This document shows positions 1 to 14,144 of a stretch of DNA of 33,481 bases, piece by piece; the stretch's first letter is position 1; each line of letters opens with the position of its first letter. This stretch comes from Paulinella micropora (lineage: Eukaryota; Cercozoa; Imbricatea; Euglyphida). The notes beneath the pieces are model-generated. The model did no database searches. It worked only from the letters and a program-made list of their open reading frames with translations, and was not told the DNA's origin. The translations under genes and the position numbers were made by a program. Where the stretch lies: assembly GCA_009731375.1 (NCBI GenBank), contig BJOX01000127.1:887638-921118 (forward strand). Direction: 5' to 3'.

Positions 1-560
<560 letters not shown>

Positions 561-562
561 TA

Positions 563-638
563 CTTGCTTACTTACTTACTTACTTGCTTACTCACTTACT
601 TACTTGCTTGCTTACTTGCTTGCTTGCTTACTTACTTG

Positions 639-681
<43 letters not shown>

Positions 682-682
682 G

Positions 683-717
<35 letters not shown>

Positions 718-734
718 GCTTACTTACTTACGTA

Positions 735-782
<48 letters not shown>

Positions 783-1209
783 CACTTATACTTGCTTACT
801 TACTTACTTACTTACTTACTCACTTACTTACTCACTTACTTACTTACTTACTTCCTTCCTTCCTTGCTTCCTTCCTTGCTTCCTTCCTTCCTTCCTTCCT
901 TACTTCCTTCCTTCCTTGCTTCCCCTCTTAGCTATCACGGACTAGCTCCCCAGAAGTTACTTACTTCCTTACTTACTTCCTTACTTCCTTACTTCCTTAC
1001 TTCTTGCTTACCCTCTTAGCTATCACGGACTAGCTCCCCAGAAGCCCATACTGCACCTTCCTTACTTCCTTCCTTCCTTGCTTCCTTGCTTGCCCTCTTA
1101 GCTATCACGGACTAGCTCCCCAGAAGCCCCTACTTGCTTACTTACTTCCTTACTTACTTCCTTCCTTACTTCCTTACTTCCTTCCTTGCTTCCTTGCTTC
1201 CCCTCTTAG
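563..1209. repeat. (CTTA)n/(CTTC)n with three truncated exon copies
   Basis: Tetranucleotide tract interrupted at 932, 1020 and 1102 by copies of the start of exon 1210-1294, each behind CCCTCTTAG. Confidence 0.9.
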
Positions 1210-1294
1210 CTATCACGGACTTGCTCCCCAGAAGCCCATACTGCAGTGGGTGTCCTACATCGAAGCTTGTTTCAACGTCGTATACACTCTCGGG
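1210..1294 (+). CDS. Membrane-protein gene, exon (first in window)
   Basis: Follows CCCTCTTAG and ends at GGG|GTACAT. It reads [20 protein letters not shown] then FNVVYTLG after one base that completes the previous codon, and ends in phase 0. It is the last and only complete member of four copies; the other three (932, 1020, 1102) keep the same acceptor but are truncated in (CTTA/CTTC)n. The second half begins a hydrophobic helix that continues into the next exon. Confidence 0.6.
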
Positions 1295-1562
1295 GTACAT
1301 ACATACATACATGCATACATACATACATACATACATACATGCATACTTAAATACATAAATACATACGTACATACATACATACATGCATACATACATACAT
1401 ACATACATACATGCATACATACATACATACATACATACATACATACATACACAGGTGTTCACTTTCGCTATGTACCACTTCAAAAAGAACCACATGGTCG
1501 ACAAACAACAGGTATGTATGTATGTATGTATGTATGTGTATGTATGTATGTATGTACGTGTG

Positions 1563-1593
<31 letters not shown>

Positions 1594-1938
1594 TGTAATG
1601 TAATGTAATGTAATGTAATCTAACGTAATGTAATGTAACGTAACGTAACGTAATGTCATGTTATGTAATATAAAGTAATGCAAGGTATGTATGTATGTAT
1701 GTATGTATGTATGCATGTATGTATGTATGTATGTACGTATTCATGTATGTATATGTGTATATGTTGCCATGTCTTTTAGGACTGCGCCACTAGCCACCAG
1801 AATTTAGAAGTTCTTCCTACGTTCAATCATTGTGATTCCTACCACTCTAACTCAGTGGATGAAAGGAGCGAAGAGCAAGCGGACACGTATCGCCTGCACT
1901 CACCCTCTGCTCCCAACGTGTCTCAGCTGACAATAACA

Positions 1939-1969
<31 letters not shown>

Positions 1970-2004
1970 CTTCTTCTTCTTCTTCTTCTTCTTCTTCTTC
2001 TTCT

Positions 2005-2051
<47 letters not shown>

Positions 2052-2278
2052 TTTACTTTCCTCAAACTCCTCCTCCTTATCAGCAATTCATATACAAAGC
2101 TATCAAACTACCTTCTCCTCCTCCTATTCTTCTTCTTCTTCTTCTTCTTCTTCTTCTTCTTCTTCTTCTTCTTCTTCTTCTTCTACTTCTACTTCTTCTT
2201 CTACTTCTTCTTCATCTTCTTCTTCTTCTTCTTCTTCTTCTTCTTCTTCTTCTTCTTCTTCTTCTTCTTCTTCTTCTT

Positions 2279-2309
<31 letters not shown>

Positions 2310-2529
2310 ATCATCATCATCATCAATCAAACCCATCGACTCCTTCCCGTTCGCACTCTACCCAATCCATATCCGAACGGAACAAGAACAAGCAAACGCA
2401 GCAAAATGCACAAACAATATCTATTTGCAGCGTTGGGAGAAGCTATACAACTGTCTACAATGCCTAGAAGAACTTTTTATCAAGTACATGTTTGTCTTCA
2501 TGCTGCTACTACAGTTTGCACAAGGTACG

Positions 2530-2607
<78 letters not shown>

Positions 2608-2642
2608 ACCATCCATCCATCCATCCATCCATCCATCCATCC

Positions 2643-2683
<41 letters not shown>

Positions 2684-2765
2684 ATCTATCTATTCATTTT
2701 GGAAGCTTATTATCAAGTACATGTTTGTTGTCATGCTGCTGCTACAGTTTGCACAAGGTACGTAC

Positions 2766-2848
<83 letters not shown>

Positions 2849-2884
2849 CGTATCTACCTATCTATCTTTCTATCTTTCTATCTT

Positions 2885-2966
<82 letters not shown>

Positions 2967-3045
2967 CGTCTATCCATCCATCCATCCATTCATCCATCCA
3001 TCCATCCAACCATCCATCCATCTATCTATCTATCTATCTATCTGA

Positions 3046-3076
<31 letters not shown>

Positions 3077-3461
3077 CTATCTATCTATCTATCTCCCTAC
3101 CTATGCAGGCATGCTGATCTACACTTTAGACCCGGAAGTGTTCTCTTCACTAGCTCTTCCTAACATGCAGTCGTTCTATCTACCTACCCTACCTACCTAC
3201 CCTACCTAACCTACCTACCTACCTAGCTACCTACCTACCTACCTACCTGCCTACCTACATCCTACCCTACCTACCTGCCCACATACCTATACCTACCTAC
3301 CTACCTACCTAGTTCTATCTCTCTACCTACCTATGCAGGCATGCTGATCTACACTTTAGACCCGGAAGTGTTCTCTTCACTTGCTCTGCCGAACATGCAG
3401 TCGTTCGGACAACACTATGCGGACAACAACAGCCCAGACATCCCAACCACTAAATCCCCAC

Positions 3462-3498
<37 letters not shown>

Positions 3499-3535
3499 AA
3501 TAACAGCCCAGACATCCCAACCACTAAATCCCCAC

Positions 3536-3573
<38 letters not shown>

Positions 3574-3607
3574 AACAGCCCAGACATCCCAACCACTGGA
3601 TCTCCAC

Positions 3608-3679
<72 letters not shown>

Positions 3680-3718
3680 CACATATATATATATATATGT
3701 ATATACGTACATACATAC

Positions 3719-3749
<31 letters not shown>

Positions 3750-3894
3750 TGTATGTATGTACGTATGTATATATGTATATATATGCATATATATATATAT
3801 ATACATACATATATACATATATATATATACATACATATATATGTATATATATATATCAATAACAGCCCAGACATCCCAACCACTGCATCTCCCC

Positions 3895-3943
<49 letters not shown>

Positions 3944-4194
3944 CCCCTCCCCCCATCCCTCCCCCTCTCCCTCCCCCAATAGGCTTCTGTGGTGGTCCGG
4001 GCTTTTCCAAGTCCTATTCCTAAGCCTAGTGATAGCTGTTACAATACGCCTCCTCCATCAGTTCTCTCGATATTCGCTGGTATCCCCAGCCTTCTTGGTA
4101 CGTAGCATACATATCACTCATAGATAGATAAGTAGGTAGGTATAGGTAGGTAGGTAGGTAGATAGGTAGATAGGTAGATAGGTAGGTAGGTAGG

Positions 4195-4260
<66 letters not shown>

Positions 4261-6040
4261 CATACATACGTGCATGCAATACATACATAGATACATATAT
4301 ACATACATACGTACATACATACATACATACATACATACAAACAAACATACAAACATTTAGGCCCAATCCTGGCTGTCGACCATCGTCTGTTTCGCCTCGC
4401 TCTACTACTGCTATGTATGTGTGTATGTATGTATGTATGTATGTATGTATGTATGCATGGATGCATGTATGTATGTATGTATGTATGTATGTATGTATGT
4501 ATGTATGTATGCATGCATGCATGCATGCATGCATGTATGCATGTATGTATGTATGTATGTATGTATGTATGTATATATTAGGCCCAATCTTGGCTGTCGA
4601 CCATCGTCTGCTTCGCCTCGCTCTACTACTACGTCTACGTTGTAGATCAAGATAGCTTCATGCTTCTACGATTGAAACCTGCTGGCTCCCTCTCCGTCGG
4701 TCAGGTCATCCATGAGTATCTACATACCTCTGTGTATGTGTATATCTGTATCTATATATCTTTGCATTTACTATATAGTGTGTATCTAGGCATACATTTT
4801 ATTCATATATGTATATATAATGGTATCTATGTTGTATGTATGTATGCATGTTTGTAGGTAATGTTCGACTTCTTTAGTTTCAGCATGGTACTCACTCACT
4901 CACTCACTCACTCACTCACTCACTCACCTTACTCACTTACTCACTCACTCACTCACTCACTTACTCACTTACTTACTTACTCACTCACTTACTCACTTAC
5001 TTACTCACTCACTTACTCATTCATTTACTCACTCACTCACTCACTCACTCACTCACTTACTTACTCACTCACTCACTCACTTACTTACTCACTTAATCAC
5101 TTACTCACTTACTCACTCACTCACTCACTCACCCACTCACTCACTTACTCACTCACTCACTCACTCACTTACTCACTTACTTACTCACTCACTCACTCAC
5201 TCACTCACTCACTTACTCACTTACTCACTTACTCACTTACTCACTCACTCACTCACTCACTCACTCACTTACTCACTCACTCACTCACTCACTTACTCAC
5301 TTACTCACTCACTCACTCACTCACTCACTCACTCACTCACTCACTCACTCACTCACTCACTCACTCACTCACTCACTCACTCACTCACTCACTCACTCAC
5401 TCACTCACTCACTCACTCACTTACTCACTTACTCACTCACTCACTCACTCACTTACTCACTTACTAACTCGCTCACTCACTCGCTCACTTACTCACTTAC
5501 TCACTCACTCACTCACTCACTCACTCACTTACTCGCTCACTTACTCGCTCACTTACTCACTTACTCACTTACTCACTCACTCACTCACTTCCTCACTCAC
5601 TCACTTCCTCACTCACTCACTTACTCACTCACTAACTCACTTACTCACTTACTCACTTACTTACTCACTCGCTCACTCACTCACTCTCACTCACTCACTT
5701 ACTCACTCACTCACTCATTCACTCATACACTTACTCACTTACTCACTTACTCACTCACTCACTCACTCACTCGCTCACTCGCTCACTCACTCGCTCTCGC
5801 TCTCTTACTTACTCTCTCACTCACTCACTCCCTCCTCACTCACTCACTCACTTATTCACTCACTCACTTACTCACTTACTCACTCACTCACTCACTTACT
5901 CACTCACTCACTCACCTACTCACCTCCCCTACTCACCTACTCACTCACTTACTCACTTACTCACCAACTCACCTACTCACTTACCCACTTACCCACCCAC
6001 TTACTTTACTCAGTCACTCACTTACTTACTTACCTACCTA

Positions 6041-6102
<62 letters not shown>

Positions 6103-6298
6103 AATCCCGCATCAGATTTATCTGTGTTGACAAACGTATTATCGCATCATGTATATTGACAGGGTGCCATGAGCAGCACAGCGCTGACTCCCCTCTTCGC
6201 ATCAGATTTATCTGTGTTGATATACGTATTATCGCATCATGCTGTTGACAGGGTGCCATGAGCTCAATCAATCAATCAATCAATCAATGAATCAATCC

Positions 6299-6333
<35 letters not shown>

Positions 6334-7897
6334 TTGCTATTGACAGGGAGCCATGAGCAGCACAGCGCTCACCCCCCTCTTCGCCACCTGCAGCCACTCC
6401 CGCGTGCTCGTCCTCATCCAGATGTGGGTAGCAGTCTGCTACAACTCCCTCGTGCTGGTCAACAAAATCGCAAAAACTGAGAAGTTCCTTGTCCTTAACC
6501 ACAATCGGCAATTATTTCAAACTCTTCGTTCTCGGCCGGTTCTGATCTTCGCGGCTTGTATAGTGGCTCATTTGAAAGCTCTCATCAAGAGCTTTCGAAT
6601 GAGCCATACCACAGGTTGTAGATGCAAATATTGACTGAGTTCGAAGCGCTTGAAGTCATTGTTCGTTGTGCTTACGAAATAGGAACTTCTCCTGCAGTAA
6701 AGAAATTCCGGGGAAATGCACCGCAAAACACCGCAAAATCTTCGCTCTTTGACCACAAAGACCGCAATCTTTTCGTTCCTTCGGCCGCTAATGCCTCTCT
6801 TCGCCACCTGCAGGCGTTCCCGCGCCCTCGTGCACATCCAGATGTGTATATCTATATCTATATCTATATCTATATCTATATCTATATCTATACCTATATC
6901 TATATCTATACCTATATCTATATCTATATCTATATCTCTATCTCTATATCTATATTTCTATCTATATCTCTATCTATCTCTATATCTCTATCTCTATCTC
7001 TGGATAGCCGTCTGCTACAATTCACTCGTGCTGCTAAAGAAGTCACAAATTCAGTAAATTTGAAAACAAAACCGCAATAACCGCAAAATTTTCGCTGCTT
7101 TACATTTTGGAACACCGCAAACGCCACAAAATTTCACCGTAAACAGCGCAAAATTTTCGCTCCTTTAGCCTCTAACGCGTCGCTTCGCCCTGCAGCAAAT
7201 CCCGCGTGCTCGTGCTAGTCCAAATGTGGGTAACCGTCCGCTACAATTCGCTCTTGCTGGTAAGCAAATCGAATAGAAAAAACTGCAGGCCAAAGCAGCG
7301 AAAATTTTGCGGTGGTTGCGGTCATTTTCTGTAAACGATAGGTCCATATGTACGTAACATACACAAGGGATGGTCACACAATGTTTTACTCGCGAAGCAC
7401 ACTTCAGGCCTGAAGCCCGTGGCCACCGTTTGCTTCCACACGCCGAAATTTTGAGAAAATTTTGCGGTGTTTTCGGTTATTTTCCCGCACATTTACCGCA
7501 GTTTGCGAAAATTTTGCGGTGTTTTCGGTGATTTCCCCGCAAATTTACCGCAGTTTGCCTTGGCCTCACGTTTAGGCTGCTTTTAGCTATCTGTTGCTTG
7601 ACACACACACACACACACACACACACACCCACACCCACACCCACGCACACACAAACACACACACATAGGGTATGGGCACACATATTTTGCTGACTAAGCA
7701 CACTTCCGGTCTGAAGCCCGTGGAGGTATCTATCTATCTATCTATATGTATCTCTCTATCTATATCAATCTATATCTATATCAATATGTGTTGCTTCCAG
7801 CGCAGCCGACTCGGAGGTATCTATCTATCTATCTATCTCTCTATATCTATATCTATATCTATATCTATATCTATATCTATATCTATATCTATATCTA

Positions 7898-7933
<36 letters not shown>

Positions 7934-8047
7934 CATCTATCTACCTACCTACCTACCTACCTACCTACCTACCTACCTAGGACGTACATAGATATAATAT
8001 ACGATAGATAGATATACCATCTGGCAGTAGATAGATGTGACTTCTCT

Positions 8048-8096
<49 letters not shown>

Positions 8097-8132
8097 GCCA
8101 ACTCTTCTGAAGCACCTCGCTATTGCCCCTCT

Positions 8133-8177
<45 letters not shown>

Positions 8178-8191
8178 CTCTATGTTGTATG

Positions 8192-8234
<43 letters not shown>

Positions 8235-8990
8235 CCCTTTGTCTCATTCTCGCCCCTCTTCCCCTCTTCCTGTCATACTATTTTCCCTCGGATCCTCTTG
8301 CCTCGCTATCCCTCTATCCCTTTTCTTGCCTCGCTATCCCTCTATCCCTTTTCTTGCCTCACTAGTGCTTCCCCTCTGTCTCGCTATCGCCTCTCCGTCC
8401 CTGCTCTGTCTCACGACAGCCCCTCTTGCCTCACTCCTGCCCCTCTGTCCCTTCTCTCTCCTCACTCCTGCCCCTCTGTTCCTTCTCTCTCCTCACTCTT
8501 TCCCCTCTGTCCCTTCTCTCTCCTCACTCTTGCCCCTCTGTCCTCCATATAACCTCACACTTTGCCCTTTTCATCCCTTCTCTCTCCTCACTCTTGCCCC
8601 TTTGTCCCTTCTCTCTCCTCGCTCTTGCCCCCCTGTCCCTCATATAGCCTCACACATTCCCCTGTCATCCCTTCTCTCTCCTCACCTATATCTGCCCTGC
8701 CTTCACTTGAGCCAACACAACAAAAAAGCTTTTCAGCGAGTTTGGGCTCAGCCCAGTTTGCCACCGGCCTTTTCCCCAGCCCGACCTTTCTTTTGCAAAC
8801 ACGAAACCGGCCGTAGTCACAGTACAATTAATTTCATTGCGGACCGTAAATTGCGGACTAAGAAAAAAAATCTTTTCTTTATTGAGGACAAGTCTGCACC
8901 TGTTTGGCGTGAAAGAGAAAGCTATGAGTGTGGGTTGGTGCATGTGTGTGTGTCTAGTGAGAGAGAGAAAGCTATGAGTGTGGGTTGGTG

Positions 8991-9023
<33 letters not shown>

Positions 9024-9160
9024 ACTGAAAGAGAGAAAGCTATGAGTGTGGGTTGGTGGGTGTGTGTGTGTGTCTAGTGAAAGAGAGAGAGCTATGAGTG
9101 TGGGTTGGTGCGTGTGTGTGTCTAGTGAAAGAGAAAGTGGTGATGAGTGTGGGTTGGTGC

Positions 9161-9203
<43 letters not shown>

Positions 9204-9284
9204 TACTTCTGCTCCTCGTCCCTTCTATACCCTCACCCATTGCCCTGTTTGTCCTTTCTTGTGGTAGATAGATAGATAGATATG

Positions 9285-9321
<37 letters not shown>

Positions 9322-9322
9322 G

Positions 9323-9375
<53 letters not shown>

Positions 9376-9485
9376 GTAGGTAGGTAGACAGATAGACAGA
9401 TAGATAGATAGGTAGATAGATAGATAGATAGATAGTTAGATAGATAGATAGTTAGATAGATAGATAGTTAGATAGATAGATAGAT

Positions 9486-9529
<44 letters not shown>

Positions 9530-9973
9530 TATAGATATATAGATAGCTATCGCCCCTCTTTCCCTCCTCCCTCCTCACCACTGTCCCCTCTGTCCCTTCT
9601 CACGCTTCCTCATCTCTATATCGACTTGTAGAGAGAGTCTGATAAGGACGAGTGAAAAATTTCGGCCAGGAAATATTTCCGCCAGTGATTTTTCACCGCA
9701 GAATACGTTGTTTTTGCACAAAACGTTGGGCGGCCGGAATTCTTCCCTAGTCTTTTCACCGCAAGCTGCGTTTTTTTTTTTTTTTTTTTTTTTTTTCCCG
9801 AAATTTGAGCTGGCCGAAATGTTTCACTTTTGCTTGTGCGTTGGTGGATAGGCCGGGAATGTGAAGAAGTCTTCGGAAACCACCTTAGCACATTTGAACG
9901 GGGGATACCATAAACCTCCCGAGGTTAGTCTACTTATCTTATCTCTCTCTCTCTCTCTATCTCTCTATCTCTC

Positions 9974-10007
<34 letters not shown>

Positions 10008-10074
10008 TCTCTCTTTCTATCTATCTACTTACTATCATGTGCATACATACATATATATCATATATATATATATA

Positions 10075-10132
<58 letters not shown>

Positions 10133-10182
10133 CACTAGGAGCCAGACGGCGACCACGCCGACGACGAGCATGTATATATATA

Positions 10183-10245
<63 letters not shown>

Positions 10246-11760
10246 AACGCTAGGAGCTAGAGGGTGACCACAGCGACGACGAGGCGGACAGCCCAACCAT
10301 GCGCCACAGACACTGGTCAGATACTGTACATACATACTACATATACTACACACTAAGTATTCTATACTATACAGACGTTCATACAGACATGCATGCATAC
10401 ACAGAAACGCCAACCATGCGCAATAGATACTATACAATACAGTACAATACAATACAATACAATACAATACAATACAGTACAGTACAATACAATACAATAC
10501 AATATAATACAATACAATGCAATACAATACGATACAATACAAGACCATACAAGACAATACAAGACAATACAAGACAATACAAGACAGAACAGTACAATAC
10601 AATACAATACAATACAGTACAATACAAAACAATACAATACAATACAAAACAATACAATACAAAACAATACAATACAATACAATACAATACAATACAGTAC
10701 AATACAGTACAGTACAAAACAATACAGTACAAAGCAATACAGTACAAAACAATACAATACAATACAATACAATACAGTACAACACAATACAGTACAGTAC
10801 AGTACAATACAGTACAAAACAATACAATATAATACAATACAATATAATACAATACAATGCAATACAATACAAAACACAATACAATACAATACAATACAAT
10901 ACAATACAATACAAGACAATACAAGACAATACAATACAAGACAATACAATACAATACAATACAATATAATACAAGACAATACAAGACAATACAATACAAT
11001 ACAATACAGTACAATACCAAACAAAACACAGTACAATACAATACAATACAATACAATACAATACAATTCAATACAATACAATACAATATAAGATAATACA
11101 AGATAATACAATACAATACAATACAATGCAATACAATACAATACAATACAATACAGTACAGTACAATGCAATACAATACAAACAATACAATACAATACAA
11201 TACAATACAATACAATGCAATACAATACAATACAATATAAGATAATACAAGATAATACAATACAATACAATACAATACAATTCGATACAGTACAGTACAG
11301 TACAGTACAATGCAATACAATACAAACAATACAATACGATACAATACAATACAATACAATACAATACAATACAATACAATACAATATAAGACAATATAAG
11401 ATAATACAATAAAATACAATACAATACAATACAATACGTAGGCGGACTGACCGTAACCGTTACCCCCAAAAAGCTCAGACAAATCCTGAAAAGCCGTTGA
11501 ACCCGTTAACGGACGAAGCAGGAGGAGCCAATCAGCCAGTTGAGAGCAGCGGCCCGAGGCAGGCCAGCCAGGCCAGAGCGCAGCTGCTGGCGCAATCCGC
11601 GATGTCCGACCTATCGAATATAATTGCCCAGGGGCAGTATGGGACGACGGGAGAGGCAGAGTTCCCTGTCTCGGTATACATATCTTTATATGGATGTATA
11701 TATGTATGTATATGTAGAATAGGAGCTAGACGGTGACCACACTGACGACGAGCATGTATG

Positions 11761-11830
<70 letters not shown>

Positions 11831-13220
11831 TAGCAGACTACTACAACAGCTTCGGACAGGAGGATCAAGTGCTCGAGGTGACAACCCCTGTGATCTGTAG
11901 AGATGGAAATAGAGAGAGATCGATAGGGTTAGGGTTAGGGTTAGGTTAGATCCACAGCAAGTACAGCGTGCACAGATGTGTATCTCTCAACCACACCTCC
12001 CCACTCGCTCTCCCTGGCGAGACTTGAGAACAGTTGTAAAATCTCAAAAAAATCGGGTCAAAATTATGGTCACCGTGGGCCTGTAGGATTTCACTTTAGT
12101 TCCTTCTTCTACGCCTCCAGACAAGCTATCTCGTCACTGCAGTGTTGGGGTGCTTCGGTCGTGAGCTTCCACAGGATGCAGCTAGTCAGTCCATTCTCCC
12201 CCAGTGGTGATGATAGTGATCAGTCTTTGTCTCGTCCCGGTCGCATATTTCTGCACCATCTTCACGTCCACCTCTCGCCAGATCTTAAGCAGCCGGCGCT
12301 TCAATGCGGACATGGTCGTTGGCCGCTTTACTCTCCATTCATGTATCCCCATACACGTTCGATCGAATTCCGATCGGCAGCCTTGGCGAGAACTTGGCCT
12401 GGTCCCGAGGGTCCTTCCCTGACCACTTTTGCACCTTTTCCAAACTTTTCTAAAATCTCACCAGAGAGCGAGTGGAGAGGCATGGCTGCGGAACACACAT
12501 CTATGGGCGTTAGTGCGTTTTGTGCATATAAGCTGCGCTAAAGGTTGCAGCGCTTGCTCAGAGAAGGATAACCTCCTGGTCCCGAGGGTGGTCCTTTTTA
12601 CCGATTTTGGACCCTTTTTCGAACTTTTCTTTATTCTCGCCATGTAGAGCGAGTGGGAGGGTGTGGTTGCGGGAAACATATCGGTGGGTCTGCATACTGT
12701 GCATATAAGCTGTGCCATATGTTGCAGCACTTGCTCAGGGAAAGATAGACTCATGGTCTTCTTTGTCGGACTATCCTGGGATGGTGGGATACATACATAC
12801 TTTCACCCTATCTTTCCCTGAGCAAGCGCTACAGCCTGTGGCGCAGCTGATATGTACAGCGTAGCACCTAGAGATGTGTTTTCCCTCATTGCACCTCCCG
12901 ACTCGCTCTTGCTGGGAGAATTCAGAAAAGTTAAACTATGTCGACAATTCACTTTAATTTTGACCCGATTTTTTAGATTTTACAACTGTTCTCAAGTCTC
13001 GCCAGGGAGAGCGAGTTGGGAAGGTGTGGTTGAGGGATATACATATGTGCATGCTGTACTTGTTGTGCATCTAACCTGGGCCACAGGCTGCAGCGCTAGC
13101 TCAGGGAAAGACAGCATGGAATGTATGGCCAGAAACTTTTGAACCACCTCTTATACATGTATATATAAATATATATATATATATAAATATATATATATAT
13201 GTATGTATATATATATATAG

Positions 13221-13252
<32 letters not shown>

Positions 13253-13420
13253 GGAGGACGAGGTGCTGGAGGTGGCGCTATATATATATATATATATATA
13301 TGTATATGTATATGTATATATATATATATATAATATATATATATTATATATATATATAATATTATATTATATATATATAATATAAATAATATATATTTGT
13401 ATTATAATATTATATATATG

Positions 13421-13504
<84 letters not shown>

Positions 13505-13524
13505 CACGAGGTGCTGGAGGTGCG

Positions 13525-13571
<47 letters not shown>

Positions 13572-13711
13572 AGGACGAGGTGTTGGAGGTTGCTCCTCTT
13601 CCCGTGCTCTCTTCCGCTTCTTTTCTCCCTCGCAATGTACACTCCACGTCCATGCCAAGGTCTCTCTGTCCTAGTCTGAATATTATTAATATTATTATTA
13701 TTATCATTATC

Positions 13712-13768
<57 letters not shown>

Positions 13769-13769
13769 C

Positions 13770-13827
<58 letters not shown>

Positions 13828-14101
13828 GGTAGGCTTATTAGTACTATTACTAATACTGATCGTACTGATCATATTATTAATAATATTCTTATTGTTATTA
13901 TTATTATTGTTATTATTAATTCTGTTAATGGAGGCACATGTCCAGGATCTGGATCTGATGCTATAGTCTGAGGAAGCCTATTAATTCTGTTATTAATCCT
14001 AGTAGTATTATTATTGTTATTATTATTAGTGATACTATTATTGATGCTATACGTAATACTATTGTTATTACTACGATTATTATTATTATTGTTTTTATTA
14101 C

Positions 14102-14144
<43 letters not shown>

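Larger units (their letters stand above)
2525..3338. repeat. (TATC)n, (CATC)n and (CTAC)n tracts with exon duplicates
   Basis: Three repeat blocks separated by the exon copies at 2706-2757 and 3109-3175. Confidence 0.9.
13150..13570. repeat. (TA)n-rich block with (GA)n
   Basis: Long TA and TATATG/TATAA tracts and a 43-bp (GA)n run, interrupted by the two 18-nt microexons. Confidence 0.9.

Noticed and set aside
4861-6159. 432-codon frame of Leu-Thr-His-Ser repeats
   Set aside because: Only its first nine codons belong to an exon (4858-4887). The rest is the (ACTC)n intron.
10362-11429. Minus-strand frames of 290-355 codons rich in Cys, Ile, Val and Leu
   Set aside because: Wholly the translation of the AATAC pentanucleotide array. 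Three frames are open at once, as expected from the repeat.
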